NCBI GenBank assembly: GCA_022711595.1
Contig: JAKLET010000021.1
Coordinates: 1 to 64,000 of the forward strand
Source: Deltaproteobacteria bacterium
GTDB taxonomy: Bacteria > Desulfobacterota > Syntrophorhabdia > Syntrophorhabdales > Syntrophorhabdaceae
Length of the DNA stretch: 64,000 bases
Direction of reading: 5' to 3'
In this document: positions 16,620 through 25,740 of the stretch, piece after piece
How positions within the stretch are numbered: position 1 is the stretch's first letter
How the letters are laid out: each line of letters begins with the position of its first letter
Translations under genes and position numbers: made by a program
The notes under the pieces: generated by a model
The model's input: only the letters and a program-made list of their open reading frames with translations
Told to the model about the DNA's origin: nothing
The model's database searches: none

Positions 16620-17700
16620 CATGGAAGTACTTGCTGAAATTGAAGATCCTGTCAAAGTCGTTATAGAAGGCAAAGACCATGATAAGAAGGAGGACCACCA
16701 GGCCGACGGTCTGGGCGACCTCCTGTATCCTGGGTGAGATCCTCCTGCGGATGACGATCTCTATGAGGTTGAAGAGTATGTGCCCTCCGTCGAGGATGGG
16801 GATCGGCAGGAGGTTGATTATACCGAGATTGATGCTTATGAGGGCAAAGAAAAAGACGAAGTCACCGAGGCCTTTCTTTGCCCTTTTGCTTGCTTCCTGA
16901 AATATGAGGACAGGTCCGCCAATGTTCTTTGGCGAGATGGTCCCCTGGATGATCTTGACGATCCCAACGACGGTTATCCGGGAAAATTCATAGGTCATAT
17001 AAAAGGCCATCCCGACCGCCTTGTCGGGTGACTGCCTGCGCTTGATCACCTCTTCGGACCTTTCGATGCCCAGTATTTTGCGTTTGTAGGATTCCCCGAA
17101 GATGTTCTTGTCTTCGATGGCCATTGGTTTGACGGTAAGCTCTATCGTCTGTCCGTCGCGTTCCAGGGCGACCCGGACGGTGTCCTCTTTTGCCTGGTCC
17201 ATGCCGAGGGCTATGTCGGTGAATTCACCGACGGCTTTATCGTCGATCTTCGTGATAACGTCGCCCGCCTTGATGCCGGCTGCCTGCGCGGGCGTGTTGT
17301 CGGCGACCTTTCCGACCCTTGCCGAAGGTACGTTGTAGCCGATGATGGAAACGAGGTAAAAGACCACGAGGGCGAGGAAGATGTTGAACATGGGGCCGGC
17401 CAGCGCGATGAGTATCCTGACATACGGGGGTTTGTGGGAAAAGGACCTTTCTTTGTCCTCTTCGCTCACCTCTTCATCGGGGGATTCGCCGAGGAGTTTT
17501 ACATATCCGCCCATGGGGACGGCCGAAATGGCGTATTCCGTTTCTCCCCTATTGAAGCGGAAGAGTTTTTTCCCGAAGCCGATGGAGAAGGTTATGATCT
17601 TGATGTTGAAGAGGCGCGCCACGAGGAAGTGACCGAATTCATGCACCAGAATGAGCAGTGCAAGGGCAATAAGAAAATAAATAAAAGAGATAATGTTCAT
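16612..17700 (-). CDS. rseP: RIP zinc metalloprotease (site-2 protease)
   Basis: A 362-residue inner-membrane protease. HEFGH in LVHEFGHFLVARLF (about residues 20-24) and the distal NLLPIPILDGGHILFNLIE supply the zinc site. One PDZ domain (about residues 120-210: GKVADNTPAQAAGIKAGDVITKIDD) lies between the membrane segments. It cleaves membrane-bound anti-sigma factors in regulated proteolysis of envelope stress responses. The start overlaps the dxr stop (ATGA). E. coli RseP has two PDZ domains, so this is the shorter single-PDZ form. Confidence 0.95.
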   Translation of the reverse strand: MNIISFIYFLIALALLILVHEFGHFLVARLFNIKIITFSIGFGKKLFRFNRGETEYAISAVPMGGYVKLLGESPDEEVSEEDKERSFSHKPPYVRILIALAGPMFNIFLALVVFYLVSIIGYNVPSARVGKVADNTPAQAAGIKAGDVITKIDDKAVGEFTDIALGMDQAKEDTVRVALERDGQTIELTVKPMAIEDKNIFGESYKRKILGIERSEEVIKRRQSPDKAVGMAFYMTYEFSRITVVGIVKIIQGTISPKNIGGPVLIFQEASKRAKKGLGDFVFFFALISINLGIINLLPIPILDGGHILFNLIEIVIRRRISPRIQEVAQTVGLVVLLLIMVFAFYNDFDRIFNFSKYFHGK

Positions 17701-18854
17701 TTCCGTCCTATTATATCGGTTATTTTATGCATCGCCGCTTCCTTTGTCCAGGATGCGATCAGATTTATCGTTTCCAGGTCGTTCACGACAGGCTCGGCCG
17801 GGTGTTTTTCGATGGCATCGGCAACGATGCCCGGTATGTCGGTGAATTTTATCTTTCCGTCTATAAAGGCCTGGACGGCCGCTTCATTGGAGACGTTGAA
17901 GACGACAAGCGCGCTGTCGCCTGCGGCGAGCGCCTCGTACGCGAGCTGGACCGAGGGGAACCGCCTCCGGTCCGGCGGGTAGAATGTCAGTTTCGAGACA
18001 CGCTCAAGGTCAAGCGGGGCGAAGGGCAGGGGGAGGCGCTTTTTCTCATTGAGGGCGTAGGCTATGGGTATCTTCATATCGGGTGAGGCCATGTAGGCGA
18101 GAAGGGAATTATCCGCAAGCTCCACGATGCCGTGGAGGATGCTCTCCGGATGAATGAGGACCTTTATCCTCGACGGCTCCAGATCGAAGAGCCAGCGGGC
18201 CTCGATGACCTCAAGGCCCTTGTTCATGAGCGTGGCGGAATCAAGGGTGATCTTTTGTCCCATCTTCCATGTGGGGTGGTTCATTGCCTCTTCAAGATTG
18301 ACCTTTTCCAGCGCCTTTTTCGTGTGTTTCCTGAAAGGGCCTCCTGAGGCGGTGATTATTATGGATCTCAACTCCTTCATGGGGAGGCCTTCGAGGAGCT
18401 GATAGATGGCGGAATGTTCGCTGTCCACGGGGATGAGGGCGCTGCCCATTTCAGCGACAAGGCCCCTGATGATCCTTCCCCCCATAACAAGACTTTCCTT
18501 ATTGGCAAGGGCGAGGGTCTTTTTACAGCGGATGGCCTCTATCGTCGGCTCAAGCCCGATACTGCCCGGAAGGGCGTTCACGACGGTGTCCACATCGGAG
18601 CGGATCATTTCCTTCATGCCTTCGATGCCGGTATATATGCGTGCCCGGCCCGCAGCCACCCTGTCTTTCTGGTATTCGTCGAAGACGCAGACCCCGGCCG
18701 GTTTGAAGCGCGCGATCTGTTCGTTGAGCAGGTCCACATTATTCCTGCATGCAAGCCCGTATACCTCGAAGGACCCGGGGTCGTTGGCGATGACCTCTAG
18801 GGCGGCCGTGCCTATGGAACCTGTTGAGCCTAATATGAGGACCTTTTTCTTCAT
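17697..18854 (-). CDS. dxr: 1-deoxy-D-xylulose 5-phosphate reductoisomerase
   Basis: A 385-residue NADPH enzyme of the MEP isoprenoid pathway, making 2-C-methylerythritol 4-phosphate. LILGSTGSIGTAALEVI is the nucleotide-binding loop; LANKESLVMGG, PVDSEHSAIYQLLEG, TASGGPFR and HPTWKMGQKITLDSATLMNKGLEVIEA are the metal and substrate motifs. The ATG at 18854 gives the normal MKKKVLILG start; the reading frame continues upstream over cdsA but with no family similarity. It supplies isoprenoid precursors for uppS two genes upstream. Confidence 0.97.
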   Translation of the reverse strand: MKKKVLILGSTGSIGTAALEVIANDPGSFEVYGLACRNNVDLLNEQIARFKPAGVCVFDEYQKDRVAAGRARIYTGIEGMKEMIRSDVDTVVNALPGSIGLEPTIEAIRCKKTLALANKESLVMGGRIIRGLVAEMGSALIPVDSEHSAIYQLLEGLPMKELRSIIITASGGPFRKHTKKALEKVNLEEAMNHPTWKMGQKITLDSATLMNKGLEVIEARWLFDLEPSRIKVLIHPESILHGIVELADNSLLAYMASPDMKIPIAYALNEKKRLPLPFAPLDLERVSKLTFYPPDRRRFPSVQLAYEALAAGDSALVVFNVSNEAAVQAFIDGKIKFTDIPGIVADAIEKHPAEPVVNDLETINLIASWTKEAAMHKITDIIGRK

Positions 18855-18858
18855 GTTC

Positions 18859-19653
18859 TTATATCGTCCACACAAGGCATATATAAAGGAAGGGTGCCGT
18901 AAATGTAAAGCTGTCGATGCGGTCAAGGAGCCCGCCGTGCCCGGGAAGGAGCGACGAGGAATCCTTGGTTTCCAGGACCCTCTTGCAGGACGACTCCAGG
19001 AGGTCGCCCGCCTGACCGAGAACACCCATGGCCGCCCCCACGATAAGCGCCTTGACCATTGTAAAGCCGAGGAGCTGATGGGCGGCGGTCACGATCACCA
19101 TGGAGCCCAGAATAGAGCCGAAAAGGCCTTCAATGGTCTTTTTGGGACTGATCTGCGGGGCAAGGGAATGCTTGCCGAAATTCTTCCCTATGAAGTAAGC
19201 GGCAATGTCGCTTGCCCATATGGAGAAAAGAAGGATGAGCGGGAAGAGGTTCTCAAGTTCCTTGAGGACATAGATGTAGAAAAACGGCAGGACGATGAAA
19301 AAATTGCTGAAAAGGACAACGGTGCATTCTGCCATGAGCTCGCGGTTTGCCTTTTCAACCGGGGTTTTTCTCGCGAGGACCCTGATGATGATCAGGATGC
19401 ACACAACGGCCATGACCCAGAGCATGTAGATCTGGAAGAACCGCATGTAAAGGGGCGCGAGACCGAGGATGACAAGGATGGCGATGATGTACTTCATGGA
19501 TGTCCCTGCCAGGCGGGCGGCCTCATATACGGCCACGGCGCATACGGCCGCCAGCAGGAGAAGGAACCAGAGCTGCGGCAGGATGTAAAAGAGAAAGGCT
19601 ATGACCGGGGCGGTGCACAGACCCGTGATAACGCGTTTTTTCAGTTCACCCAA
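18859..19653 (-). CDS. cdsA: Phosphatidate cytidylyltransferase
   Basis: A 264-residue polytopic inner-membrane enzyme that makes CDP-diacylglycerol from phosphatidate and CTP. The C-terminal signature SLLPGHGGLLDRIDSFTFTAPFLY and the preceding SPKKTIEGLFGSILG are diagnostic. It uses a TTG start directly after the uppS stop codon, with AGGA 7 nt upstream, so it is coupled to uppS. Confidence 0.95.
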   Translation of the reverse strand: MGELKKRVITGLCTAPVIAFLFYILPQLWFLLLLAAVCAVAVYEAARLAGTSMKYIIAILVILGLAPLYMRFFQIYMLWVMAVVCILIIIRVLARKTPVEKANRELMAECTVVLFSNFFIVLPFFYIYVLKELENLFPLILLFSIWASDIAAYFIGKNFGKHSLAPQISPKKTIEGLFGSILGSMVIVTAAHQLLGFTMVKALIVGAAMGVLGQAGDLLESSCKRVLETKDSSSLLPGHGGLLDRIDSFTFTAPFLYICLVWTI

Positions 19654-20373
19654 TCAGTATTCCTTTATGTTCCCAAACCTTCTCTCGCGCCTCGCAAAAT
19701 CGCGCAGGGCTTCAAGATAGGCCTTTTTTCTGAAATCCGGCCACAGGATGTCCGTCACGTAGATCTCCGTGTAGGCCACCTGCCAGAGCAGGAAGTTGCT
19801 GAGGCGCATCTCGCCGCTCGTACGGATCAGGAAATCCGGATCGGGTATCGCTGGGGCGTAGAGGTACCGCTTGAATGTCTTTTCATCTATTCTTTTAATG
19901 ACCCCCTTCTTCGCGTCCCCGGCGATGAGACGGGCGGCCCGCACGATCTCCCTGCGGCCGCTGTAGCTCAGGGCGATCGACAGGACAAGGTTCCTGTTGC
20001 GGGAGGTGCTCTTGATGACATTGTCGAACTGAGACTGGAGCGCCTTAGAAAAATCACCCGTTTCCCCGATGACATTGAAACGGATGCCGTTTTTCATCAT
20101 GAAAGGGAGCTCCAGTTCGAGATACAGGCCGAGCAGCTCCATCAGCGTCTTGACCTCTTCCCTGGGGCGGGACCAGTTCTCTTTTGAGAAGGCATATAGA
20201 GTGAGATAAGGTATGCCGAGTTCGCGGGTCACTTCGGTGATCTCGCGGACGGAGTCGATGCCGACCTTGTGGCCTTCGACCCTGTTGAGTTTTTTGTGCC
20301 TGGCCCACCTGCCGTTGCCGTCCATGATGATGGCAACGTGGGTTGGAAGCCTATCTGGGATCGCCTTTTTCAT
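19654..20373 (-). CDS. uppS: Isoprenyl transferase (undecaprenyl diphosphate synthase)
   Basis: A 239-residue cis-prenyltransferase producing the C55 lipid carrier for cell-wall and O-antigen precursors. HVAIIMDGNGRWARHKKLNRVEGHK carries the catalytic Asp and phosphate loop; YLTLYAFSKENWSRP and FLIRTSGEMRLSNFLLWQVAYTEIY complete the family signature. It lies 14 bp after frr and runs into cdsA without a gap. Confidence 0.97.
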   Translation of the reverse strand: MKKAIPDRLPTHVAIIMDGNGRWARHKKLNRVEGHKVGIDSVREITEVTRELGIPYLTLYAFSKENWSRPREEVKTLMELLGLYLELELPFMMKNGIRFNVIGETGDFSKALQSQFDNVIKSTSRNRNLVLSIALSYSGRREIVRAARLIAGDAKKGVIKRIDEKTFKRYLYAPAIPDPDFLIRTSGEMRLSNFLLWQVAYTEIYVTDILWPDFRKKAYLEALRDFARRERRFGNIKEY

Positions 20374-20387
20374 TCAATATGGCCGGT

Positions 20388-20945
20388 TCAGATGGAAAGG
20401 ATCTCTTTCTCTTTTTCTGAAAAAAGCTTTTCCGCCATCTCGATATGTTTGTCCGTCATCTTCTGGACGTCGTCCTGTCTCTTTTTCAGATCGTCCTGGG
20501 AAATGGCTTTGTCCTTTTCCATTTTCTTGAGCTTTTCGTTTATGTCCCTCCGGACGTTTCTCATGGCCACACGGGTGTTTTCGAGCATTTTACTGCCCAG
20601 CTTGGTGAGCTCTTTACGGCGCTCCTCCGTGAGCTTGGGAAATGAGAGCCTGATGACCTTGCCGTCGGACATGGGATTGACGCCGAGATCCGATTTCTGG
20701 ATCGCCTTTTCAATGTCTCCTATAACGGTATTGTCCCACGGCTGGATCGTGATTGTCCTGCTGTCGGGAACACCGATCGCCGCGACCTGGTTGAGCGGTG
20801 TGGGCTGGTTGTAATATTCTATTTTGATATCTTCAAGCAGGGAGACGGAAGCGACGCCGCTGCGGAGTTTCGAGAAATCCTTTTTCAGCGCGGCGAGCGA
20901 TTTTTTCAGCTTGTCTTCAAGTTCGGTCATGACTTCATTGCTCAT
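20388..20945 (-). CDS. frr: Ribosome recycling factor
   Basis: A 185-residue factor that splits post-termination ribosomes with EF-G. The RRF signature is GVASVSLLEDIKIEYYNQPTPLNQVAAIGVPDSRTITIQPWD, and the C-terminal helical hairpin ends KLFSEKEKEIL. AGGAGG precedes the ATG. Fourth gene of the rpsB-tsf-pyrH-frr order found in many bacteria. Confidence 0.98.
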   Translation of the reverse strand: MSNEVMTELEDKLKKSLAALKKDFSKLRSGVASVSLLEDIKIEYYNQPTPLNQVAAIGVPDSRTITIQPWDNTVIGDIEKAIQKSDLGVNPMSDGKVIRLSFPKLTEERRKELTKLGSKMLENTRVAMRNVRRDINEKLKKMEKDKAISQDDLKKRQDDVQKMTDKHIEMAEKLFSEKEKEILSI

Positions 20946-20949
20946 TAGG

Positions 20950-21657
20950 TTACCTCCTGACGATCGTCCCGACTTTTTTTCCGAGGACCACTTTTTTAAG
21001 GTTGCCCCTGACCCGTATGCTGAATACGGCTATGGGGATATTGTTCTCCTTGCAAAGTGTGATGGCCGTGAGATCCATTACCTGCAGGTCTTTGCTGAGG
21101 ACCTCGCCATAGGATATCTCCGGATAGAAGAGGGCATCCCGGTGGACCTCGGGGTCTTTATCATACACGCCGTCCACCTTGGTGGCTTTCATGACGATGT
21201 CCGCCTTTGTCTCAACGGCCCGAAGCGCCGCCGCGGTGTCGGTGGTGAAATAGGGATTGCCTGTTCCGCAGGCGAAGATGACCGTTTTGCCTTCTTCGAG
21301 ATACCTTATCGCCCTGGTGTGATCGTAGGGCTCCGCGATCCTTTCAAGGGCGAGGGCGGTCTGTACAACGGCGGGAGTGCCTGTTTTTACAAGGGTGTCC
21401 TGGAGCACCAGGGCGTTGATGACCGTTGCCACCATGCCGACGTAATCCCCGGCGACCCTGTCCATGCCTTCTTTTTCGCCTTTTTTGCCCCGGTATATGT
21501 TCCCGCCGCCGAGAACGATGGCGATCTCTACGCCGAGTTTGCGAATTTCCCCTATTTGAAGGGCAATGTCACGTACGGTATCGTGGTCGATACCGTGTCC
21601 CTCGTTTCCCATGAGGACTTCGCCGCTGAGCTTAAGGAGAATCCTCTTGTATTTCAT
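20950..21657 (-). CDS. pyrH: UMP kinase
   Basis: A 235-residue amino-acid-kinase-fold enzyme that phosphorylates UMP to UDP. KYKRILLKLSGEVLMG, IVLGGGNIYRG, FACGTGNPYFTTDTAAALRA and MKATKVDGVYDKDP are all present. The ATG at 21657 gives the standard N-terminus and lies 1 nt past the tsf stop. In-frame codons to 21678 overlap tsf. Confidence 0.97.
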   Translation of the reverse strand: MKYKRILLKLSGEVLMGNEGHGIDHDTVRDIALQIGEIRKLGVEIAIVLGGGNIYRGKKGEKEGMDRVAGDYVGMVATVINALVLQDTLVKTGTPAVVQTALALERIAEPYDHTRAIRYLEEGKTVIFACGTGNPYFTTDTAAALRAVETKADIVMKATKVDGVYDKDPEVHRDALFYPEISYGEVLSKDLQVMDLTAITLCKENNIPIAVFSIRVRGNLKKVVLGKKVGTIVRR

Positions 21658-21658
21658 G

Positions 21659-22264
21659 TCAGTCCTGGAGCGTTTCACCGAGCTGGAATCTCACGAAACG
21701 GTTGATGACGATCTTTTCACCTGTTTTCACGAGCAGTTCTTCAAGAAGGTCCTTAATGGTGACGTCAGGGTTCTTTATGAACGATTGTTCTATAAGGCAG
21801 ACCTCCTGATAGAACTTTTCCATTTTTCCTTCAGCGATCTTGTCGATTATCTTTTCCGGTTTCCCTGATTCGAGGGCCTGGTTCCTGTATATGGTCTTTT
21901 CACGCTCTATGTGCTCCTGCGGGACATCTTCACGCTTGACATAGAGCGGGTTGGATGCCGTTATCTGCATGGCGATGTCTTTCACAAATTCCTGGAACTG
22001 ATCAGTCTTTGCCACGAAATCGGTCTCGCAGTTGACCTCAACTATGGAGCCCACCTTTCCGCCGGTGTGGATGTAGGAGGCGACAGTGCCTTCAGAGGCG
22101 ACCCTCCCCATTCTTTTCTGCATCTTGGCGAGTCCTTTCTCACGAAGGTAATCTACGGCCTTTTCCATATCGCCGTTCGAGTTTTTCAGGGCCTCCTTGC
22201 AATCCATAAGGCCGACGCCTGTCTTTTCACGTAGTTTTTTTACCGCATCAGCAGAGATATCCAT
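21659..22264 (-). CDS. tsf: Elongation factor Ts
   Basis: A 201-residue guanine-nucleotide exchange factor for EF-Tu. It starts MDISADAVKKLREKTGVGLMDCKEALKNSNGD, contains GTVASYIHTGGKVGSIVEVNCETDFVAKTD, and has one dimerisation-domain half. This is the short form (about 200 residues) typical of many non-gammaproteobacteria. GAGGAGG before the ATG at 22264 fixes the start. Confidence 0.97.
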   Translation of the reverse strand: MDISADAVKKLREKTGVGLMDCKEALKNSNGDMEKAVDYLREKGLAKMQKRMGRVASEGTVASYIHTGGKVGSIVEVNCETDFVAKTDQFQEFVKDIAMQITASNPLYVKREDVPQEHIEREKTIYRNQALESGKPEKIIDKIAEGKMEKFYQEVCLIEQSFIKNPDVTIKDLLEELLVKTGEKIVINRFVRFQLGETLQD

Positions 22265-22275
22265 GGAAATCCTCC

Positions 22276-23070
22276 TCAACTATTAGCTTCATACTCATCG
22301 TACTTTTCTTCTTCCAATACACTTTCGTCGACGAACGGTTTGGGCTCTTCAGCGGGCTGGTCGTCTTTTCCCTGGAACTCCTCGACGTACAGGGCCCTTC
22401 CTTCCATGACGGCGTCTGCTACCCTGGCGGTGATGAGCTTGATGGCGCGGATGGCGTCATCGTTGCCGGGTATGATGAAATCGATGTCATCAGGGTCACA
22501 GTTGGTGTCGACGATGCCAACCGTGGGGATGCCAAGCTTTTTAGCTTCATTGACAGCGATATATTCCTTTTTAGGATCGACGACATAGATGGCCCCGGGG
22601 AGCCGGTCCATACCTTTTATGCCGCCGATGTTCTTTTCGAGTTTATCGATCTCTTTTTCGATGCCTATGGCCTCCTTTTTGGGGAGTACCTTGTAAATGT
22701 CGCTCTGTCTCAGTTCCTCGTATTTTCTAAGCCGGTCTATGCTCTTTTCGATGGTTTGAAAGTTTGTCATCGTTCCGCCGAGCCAGCGGTTGTTGACATA
22801 GAACGCGCCGCAGCGCTTTGATTCTTCGGAAATGGCTTCCTGCGCCTGTTTCTTGGTGCCGACAAAGAGAATGTATTCGTTGCGCGACGCGATCTCCTTG
22901 ACGAAATTGTAGGCCTCCTTGAACATCTTCAGCGTTTTCTGCAGGTCGATGATGTAGATACCGTTGCGTGCGCCGAAAATGTAAGGTTTCATCTTGGGGT
23001 TCCAGCGTTTTGTCTGGTGCCCGAAATGAACGCCTGCCTCGAGTAACTGTTTGATGGTAAGATTTGACAT
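22276..23070 (-). CDS. rpsB: 30S ribosomal protein S2
   Basis: A 264-residue protein with the S2 signatures [35 protein letters not shown] and [29 protein letters not shown]. The C-terminal acidic extension ([16 protein letters not shown]) is longer than in E. coli S2 (241 residues). GGGAGG precedes the ATG. First gene of the nine-gene housekeeping operon. Confidence 0.98.
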   Translation of the reverse strand: MSNLTIKQLLEAGVHFGHQTKRWNPKMKPYIFGARNGIYIIDLQKTLKMFKEAYNFVKEIASRNEYILFVGTKKQAQEAISEESKRCGAFYVNNRWLGGTMTNFQTIEKSIDRLRKYEELRQSDIYKVLPKKEAIGIEKEIDKLEKNIGGIKGMDRLPGAIYVVDPKKEYIAVNEAKKLGIPTVGIVDTNCDPDDIDFIIPGNDDAIRAIKLITARVADAVMEGRALYVEEFQGKDDQPAEEPKPFVDESVLEEEKYDEYEANS

Positions 23071-23104
23071 GTGGCCTCCCGGTTAGTCTTCCGCCTTTCG
23101 CACC

Positions 23105-23139
23105 TTGACGGCAGACAGTTGCCTGCACCCTGACGTCAA
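23105..23139 (-). promoter_or_regulatory. Possible rpsB leader hairpin
   Basis: TTGACG (23105-23110) and CGTCAA (23134-23139) enclose GCAG/CTGC, giving a nested hairpin about 35 bp before the rpsB ATG. rpsB-tsf leaders are often sites of S2 autoregulation, but I do not recognise a named motif here. Confidence 0.3.
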
Positions 23140-23215
23140 TTGAAAGACGTGCAAATTTGTTTGAAAGATTAAAATATCATATGATTATCTGTATTTCAAG
23201 GATAAAGATAAAACC

Positions 23216-23310
23216 GGTTTCTTCGGTTTGTACGGTTTCTCTGGTTTCTTTAGTTTCTTTGGTTGTCAAACCATATAAACCATATAAACCATACAAACCA
23301 TATAAACCGG
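23216..23310. repeat. 9-bp-periodic GGTTT/AAACC palindromic array
   Basis: The clearest array in the window. About six GGTTTNNNN units on the left meet at GGTTGTCAAACC, then five AAACCATAT-type units follow. It ends 10 bp before the stop codon of the PAS protein and lies between that gene and rpsB. Confidence 0.8.
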
Positions 23311-23320
23311 TTTGAAGGTT

Positions 23321-25339
23321 TTAGTCCCCGTTATCGGGCGGTTCGTTGTCCCTTATGATGGCCTGAATATATTTTTTACCGCCGAGCTCCAATTCGTTCA
23401 GGGTTACCGTGGTGTCAAAGGTGGTGCCGTCGGATCTTTGGTGCTGCCACTTGAAGAATTGCGGTACGCCTTTCAGCGCCATCCCGATCTTCTTTTGTGT
23501 TTTATCGGCCGAACTGCTCCCGTCGGGCTGCTGAGGCGGAGAGATCGTTGAAGGCGTCTGCCCGATAATATCCTCCTTGGAGCAGCCGAAGATGGAAAGC
23601 GCCTTGCGGTTGCAGTCAATGAAGGTCTCGCCGTCCATCAGAAAGATCGCGTCATTTGCGCAGTCAAAAAGGGTGTGGAACTTCATTTCGCTGTCCCTGA
23701 GGGCATCGGAGGCGAGTTTGCGCTCAGTGACATCCCTGAAGAAGGCCAGCGTCACCGCCTCACCCCTGAATGTCGAATTGGCCGCTGAAACCTCGATGTA
23801 CAAGATACCCCCGTCCTTCCTGATGCCCTTGAACTCATACCTTTTCGGCACTTCTTCGCCGCGCTGTCTTCTTGCGTTAATATCCTGTACTTTCGCGAGG
23901 TCATCGGGGTGGATGGTCTTCACGTGGGTTTCGCCGATGATCTCGTCGGGGGAATCGAATCCGAATATCTCGCAGAACCTCTGGTTCACATAGAGATGGG
24001 TGTTGCCTTTGACAATGGCGACGCCGTCGTTCGAGTATTCGATGGCGGTCCTGTAACGCTCCTCAGACTCCCTGCGCCTTTCCTCGGCCTCTTTTTGCCC
24101 GGTGATGTCCCGTATTGACTGGATGACGCCGGTGATGTTGCCGTCCATGTCGTAAACTGGACTTGCCTTGGCCCAGAGATAGATGGACCTGCCGTTCACT
24201 TTCAGAGGCGTGAGGGATTCGGCGATAAGGCGGTCCATGTCCTTGTCAATGAAGGAATACTTCTTTTCCGCGTTCCGGTCGGGTTTGAGGACAAGATCGG
24301 CAAGCATCGGCTGGCGTTTTCCGTAAAAAGGAATGGAGTGTTCGTAATTAGCCTTGCCGAGGATCGCCACGGCCTTGATCCCCGTCATCTCCTCTATCGC
24401 CCTGTTCCAGGCGATTATCTTGCCTTCCCTGTCAAGCGCGAAGGTGGCATCGGGAAGGAAATTGATGATGTCGGTGAGGCGCCTTTCCGATTCGATCATT
24501 GCGTCCCGGTCCTTTTTCTGCTTTGTGACGTCCTGTATGACCGTGAGGATGGTCTTTTCGCCGGCGATGACGTGGGGCACGATATTGACCATCGCGTGGA
24601 AGACCTCACCGTTCTTTCTCCTGAGGTCAACGTGATAATCCCTCAATGAGCCCTTGCTCCTCAGGTCTCTCAAGAGACGGTCCTTTTCGTATTTTCTTGC
24701 ATAGAAGTTCTTCGTGTAGGCGTTCGCCATGTCGGCCCTTGTGTATCCCGTTATTTTTTGGAGCGTGGGATTGTATGCGATGATCCTGCCGTCAGGGCTG
24801 TTGATGCAGATACCCACGGGAACGTTCTCGAACAGCGCTCCATAGCGGTCCTCGCTCTTGCGGAGGGATTCCTCGAAGTGTTTTTGTTCGGTGATGTCCG
24901 AAACAAGGGCATAAACGCCTTCTATTTTTTGAGCGGGCCCGCAGTGGGGTACAAGGGTGCCCCGTATATAGCGGGTCATGTTATTTTTGTATGTTATCTT
25001 TTCTTCATAGTTGACCGTTTCCCCATTAAGCGATCTTTCGATATATTTATGTATGGCTGCCCACGCCTGATCGCCTATGATCTCCCTGACATGCTTGCCC
25101 TGTATGTTTCCATGTGTTTCTTTGTGGAGCGATTCGTAGGCCTTGTTAACGAAGCGGTACCGAAAATCCTTGCCGATATATGCTATGAGTACCGGCAGGG
25201 AGTCGGTTATCAGGCTGAATTTTATATCTTTTTCAACGTTACCCGTTCCCGCCGTTTTCACATTTGCGGAACCTGGGGCAGGGTTTGCCGTATCAGCTGT
25301 ATCGTCATTGCGGGAAGCTCTCCGAGAGGGATCTGCCAT
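23321..25339 (-). CDS. PAS-only multidomain sensor protein
   Basis: A protein of 672 residues made of five consecutive PAS/PAC units (starting near residues 38, 163, 288, 417 and 543), each with the family's NpxxxxxxGY-type core and a TERK/TEQK-like PAC end (DITEQKHFEESL, DVTKQKKDRDAM, DITGQKEAEERR, DVTERKLASDAL). It has no transmembrane segment and, unusually, no output domain. The chain stops after the last PAS at AIIRDNEPPDNGD, with no histidine kinase, GGDEF, EAL or HTH module. It may act as a partner-binding or truncated sensor. AAGGAG precedes the ATG. Confidence 0.92.
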   Translation of the reverse strand: MADPSRRASRNDDTADTANPAPGSANVKTAGTGNVEKDIKFSLITDSLPVLIAYIGKDFRYRFVNKAYESLHKETHGNIQGKHVREIIGDQAWAAIHKYIERSLNGETVNYEEKITYKNNMTRYIRGTLVPHCGPAQKIEGVYALVSDITEQKHFEESLRKSEDRYGALFENVPVGICINSPDGRIIAYNPTLQKITGYTRADMANAYTKNFYARKYEKDRLLRDLRSKGSLRDYHVDLRRKNGEVFHAMVNIVPHVIAGEKTILTVIQDVTKQKKDRDAMIESERRLTDIINFLPDATFALDREGKIIAWNRAIEEMTGIKAVAILGKANYEHSIPFYGKRQPMLADLVLKPDRNAEKKYSFIDKDMDRLIAESLTPLKVNGRSIYLWAKASPVYDMDGNITGVIQSIRDITGQKEAEERRRESEERYRTAIEYSNDGVAIVKGNTHLYVNQRFCEIFGFDSPDEIIGETHVKTIHPDDLAKVQDINARRQRGEEVPKRYEFKGIRKDGGILYIEVSAANSTFRGEAVTLAFFRDVTERKLASDALRDSEMKFHTLFDCANDAIFLMDGETFIDCNRKALSIFGCSKEDIIGQTPSTISPPQQPDGSSSADKTQKKIGMALKGVPQFFKWQHQRSDGTTFDTTVTLNELELGGKKYIQAIIRDNEPPDNGD

Positions 25340-25608
25340 ATCGCATACTCCTTATCGGTCAGTCTATTTGTGCTCTTGTTTATAATAATATCACGATTTT
25401 CCATGTTGTGAAGCGGAACTTGGGGAGAAGGAAGGAGACAAAGGGCCGGAGAGGATCGAAGGCGAAAGAATGAGATGTTTTTGCCATGCATTTTCCATCC
25501 CCCCCGGCCTTTAGCCCCGGGCCATTACCGGGTACCCTGTTTTCTCCAAATCCTTGAATCTCCTGATTTTCTATGTTATGTTGAGTCAAAATTATCAAGG
25601 AGGAACCG

Positions 25609-25740
25609 ATGCCGTCCCTTTCGAAAAAAACTGAATTGAAGCGAAAAAGGAAAAAGGCAAGCCAGAACCCGAAACGGAAGAAGGCAATGTCCAAGGCATC
25701 TACACCGGCATTTGCCGTTCACGTAGATAAGAATGACTGA
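25609..25740 (+). CDS. Small highly basic protein (43 residues)
   Basis: A small ORF with AAGGAGG 6 nt before its ATG. It encodes a very Lys/Arg-rich N-terminal half (KKTELKRKRKKASQNPKRKK) and the tail STPAFAVHVDKND. Its stop overlaps the start of the radical SAM gene (ATGACTGA), so the two are translationally coupled. Unrecognised family; the basic composition suggests nucleic-acid or ribosome binding, but that is only inference. Confidence 0.7.
   Translation: MPSLSKKTELKRKRKKASQNPKRKKAMSKASTPAFAVHVDKND

Noticed and set aside
18855-19025. N-terminal extension of dxr by 57 residues
   Set aside because: It overlaps cdsA, has no family similarity and the internal ATG at 18854 gives the standard enzyme start.
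18406-20187. 593-codon open frame on the plus strand
   Set aside because: Antisense shadow of dxr, cdsA and uppS; composition and lack of any domain argue against a gene.
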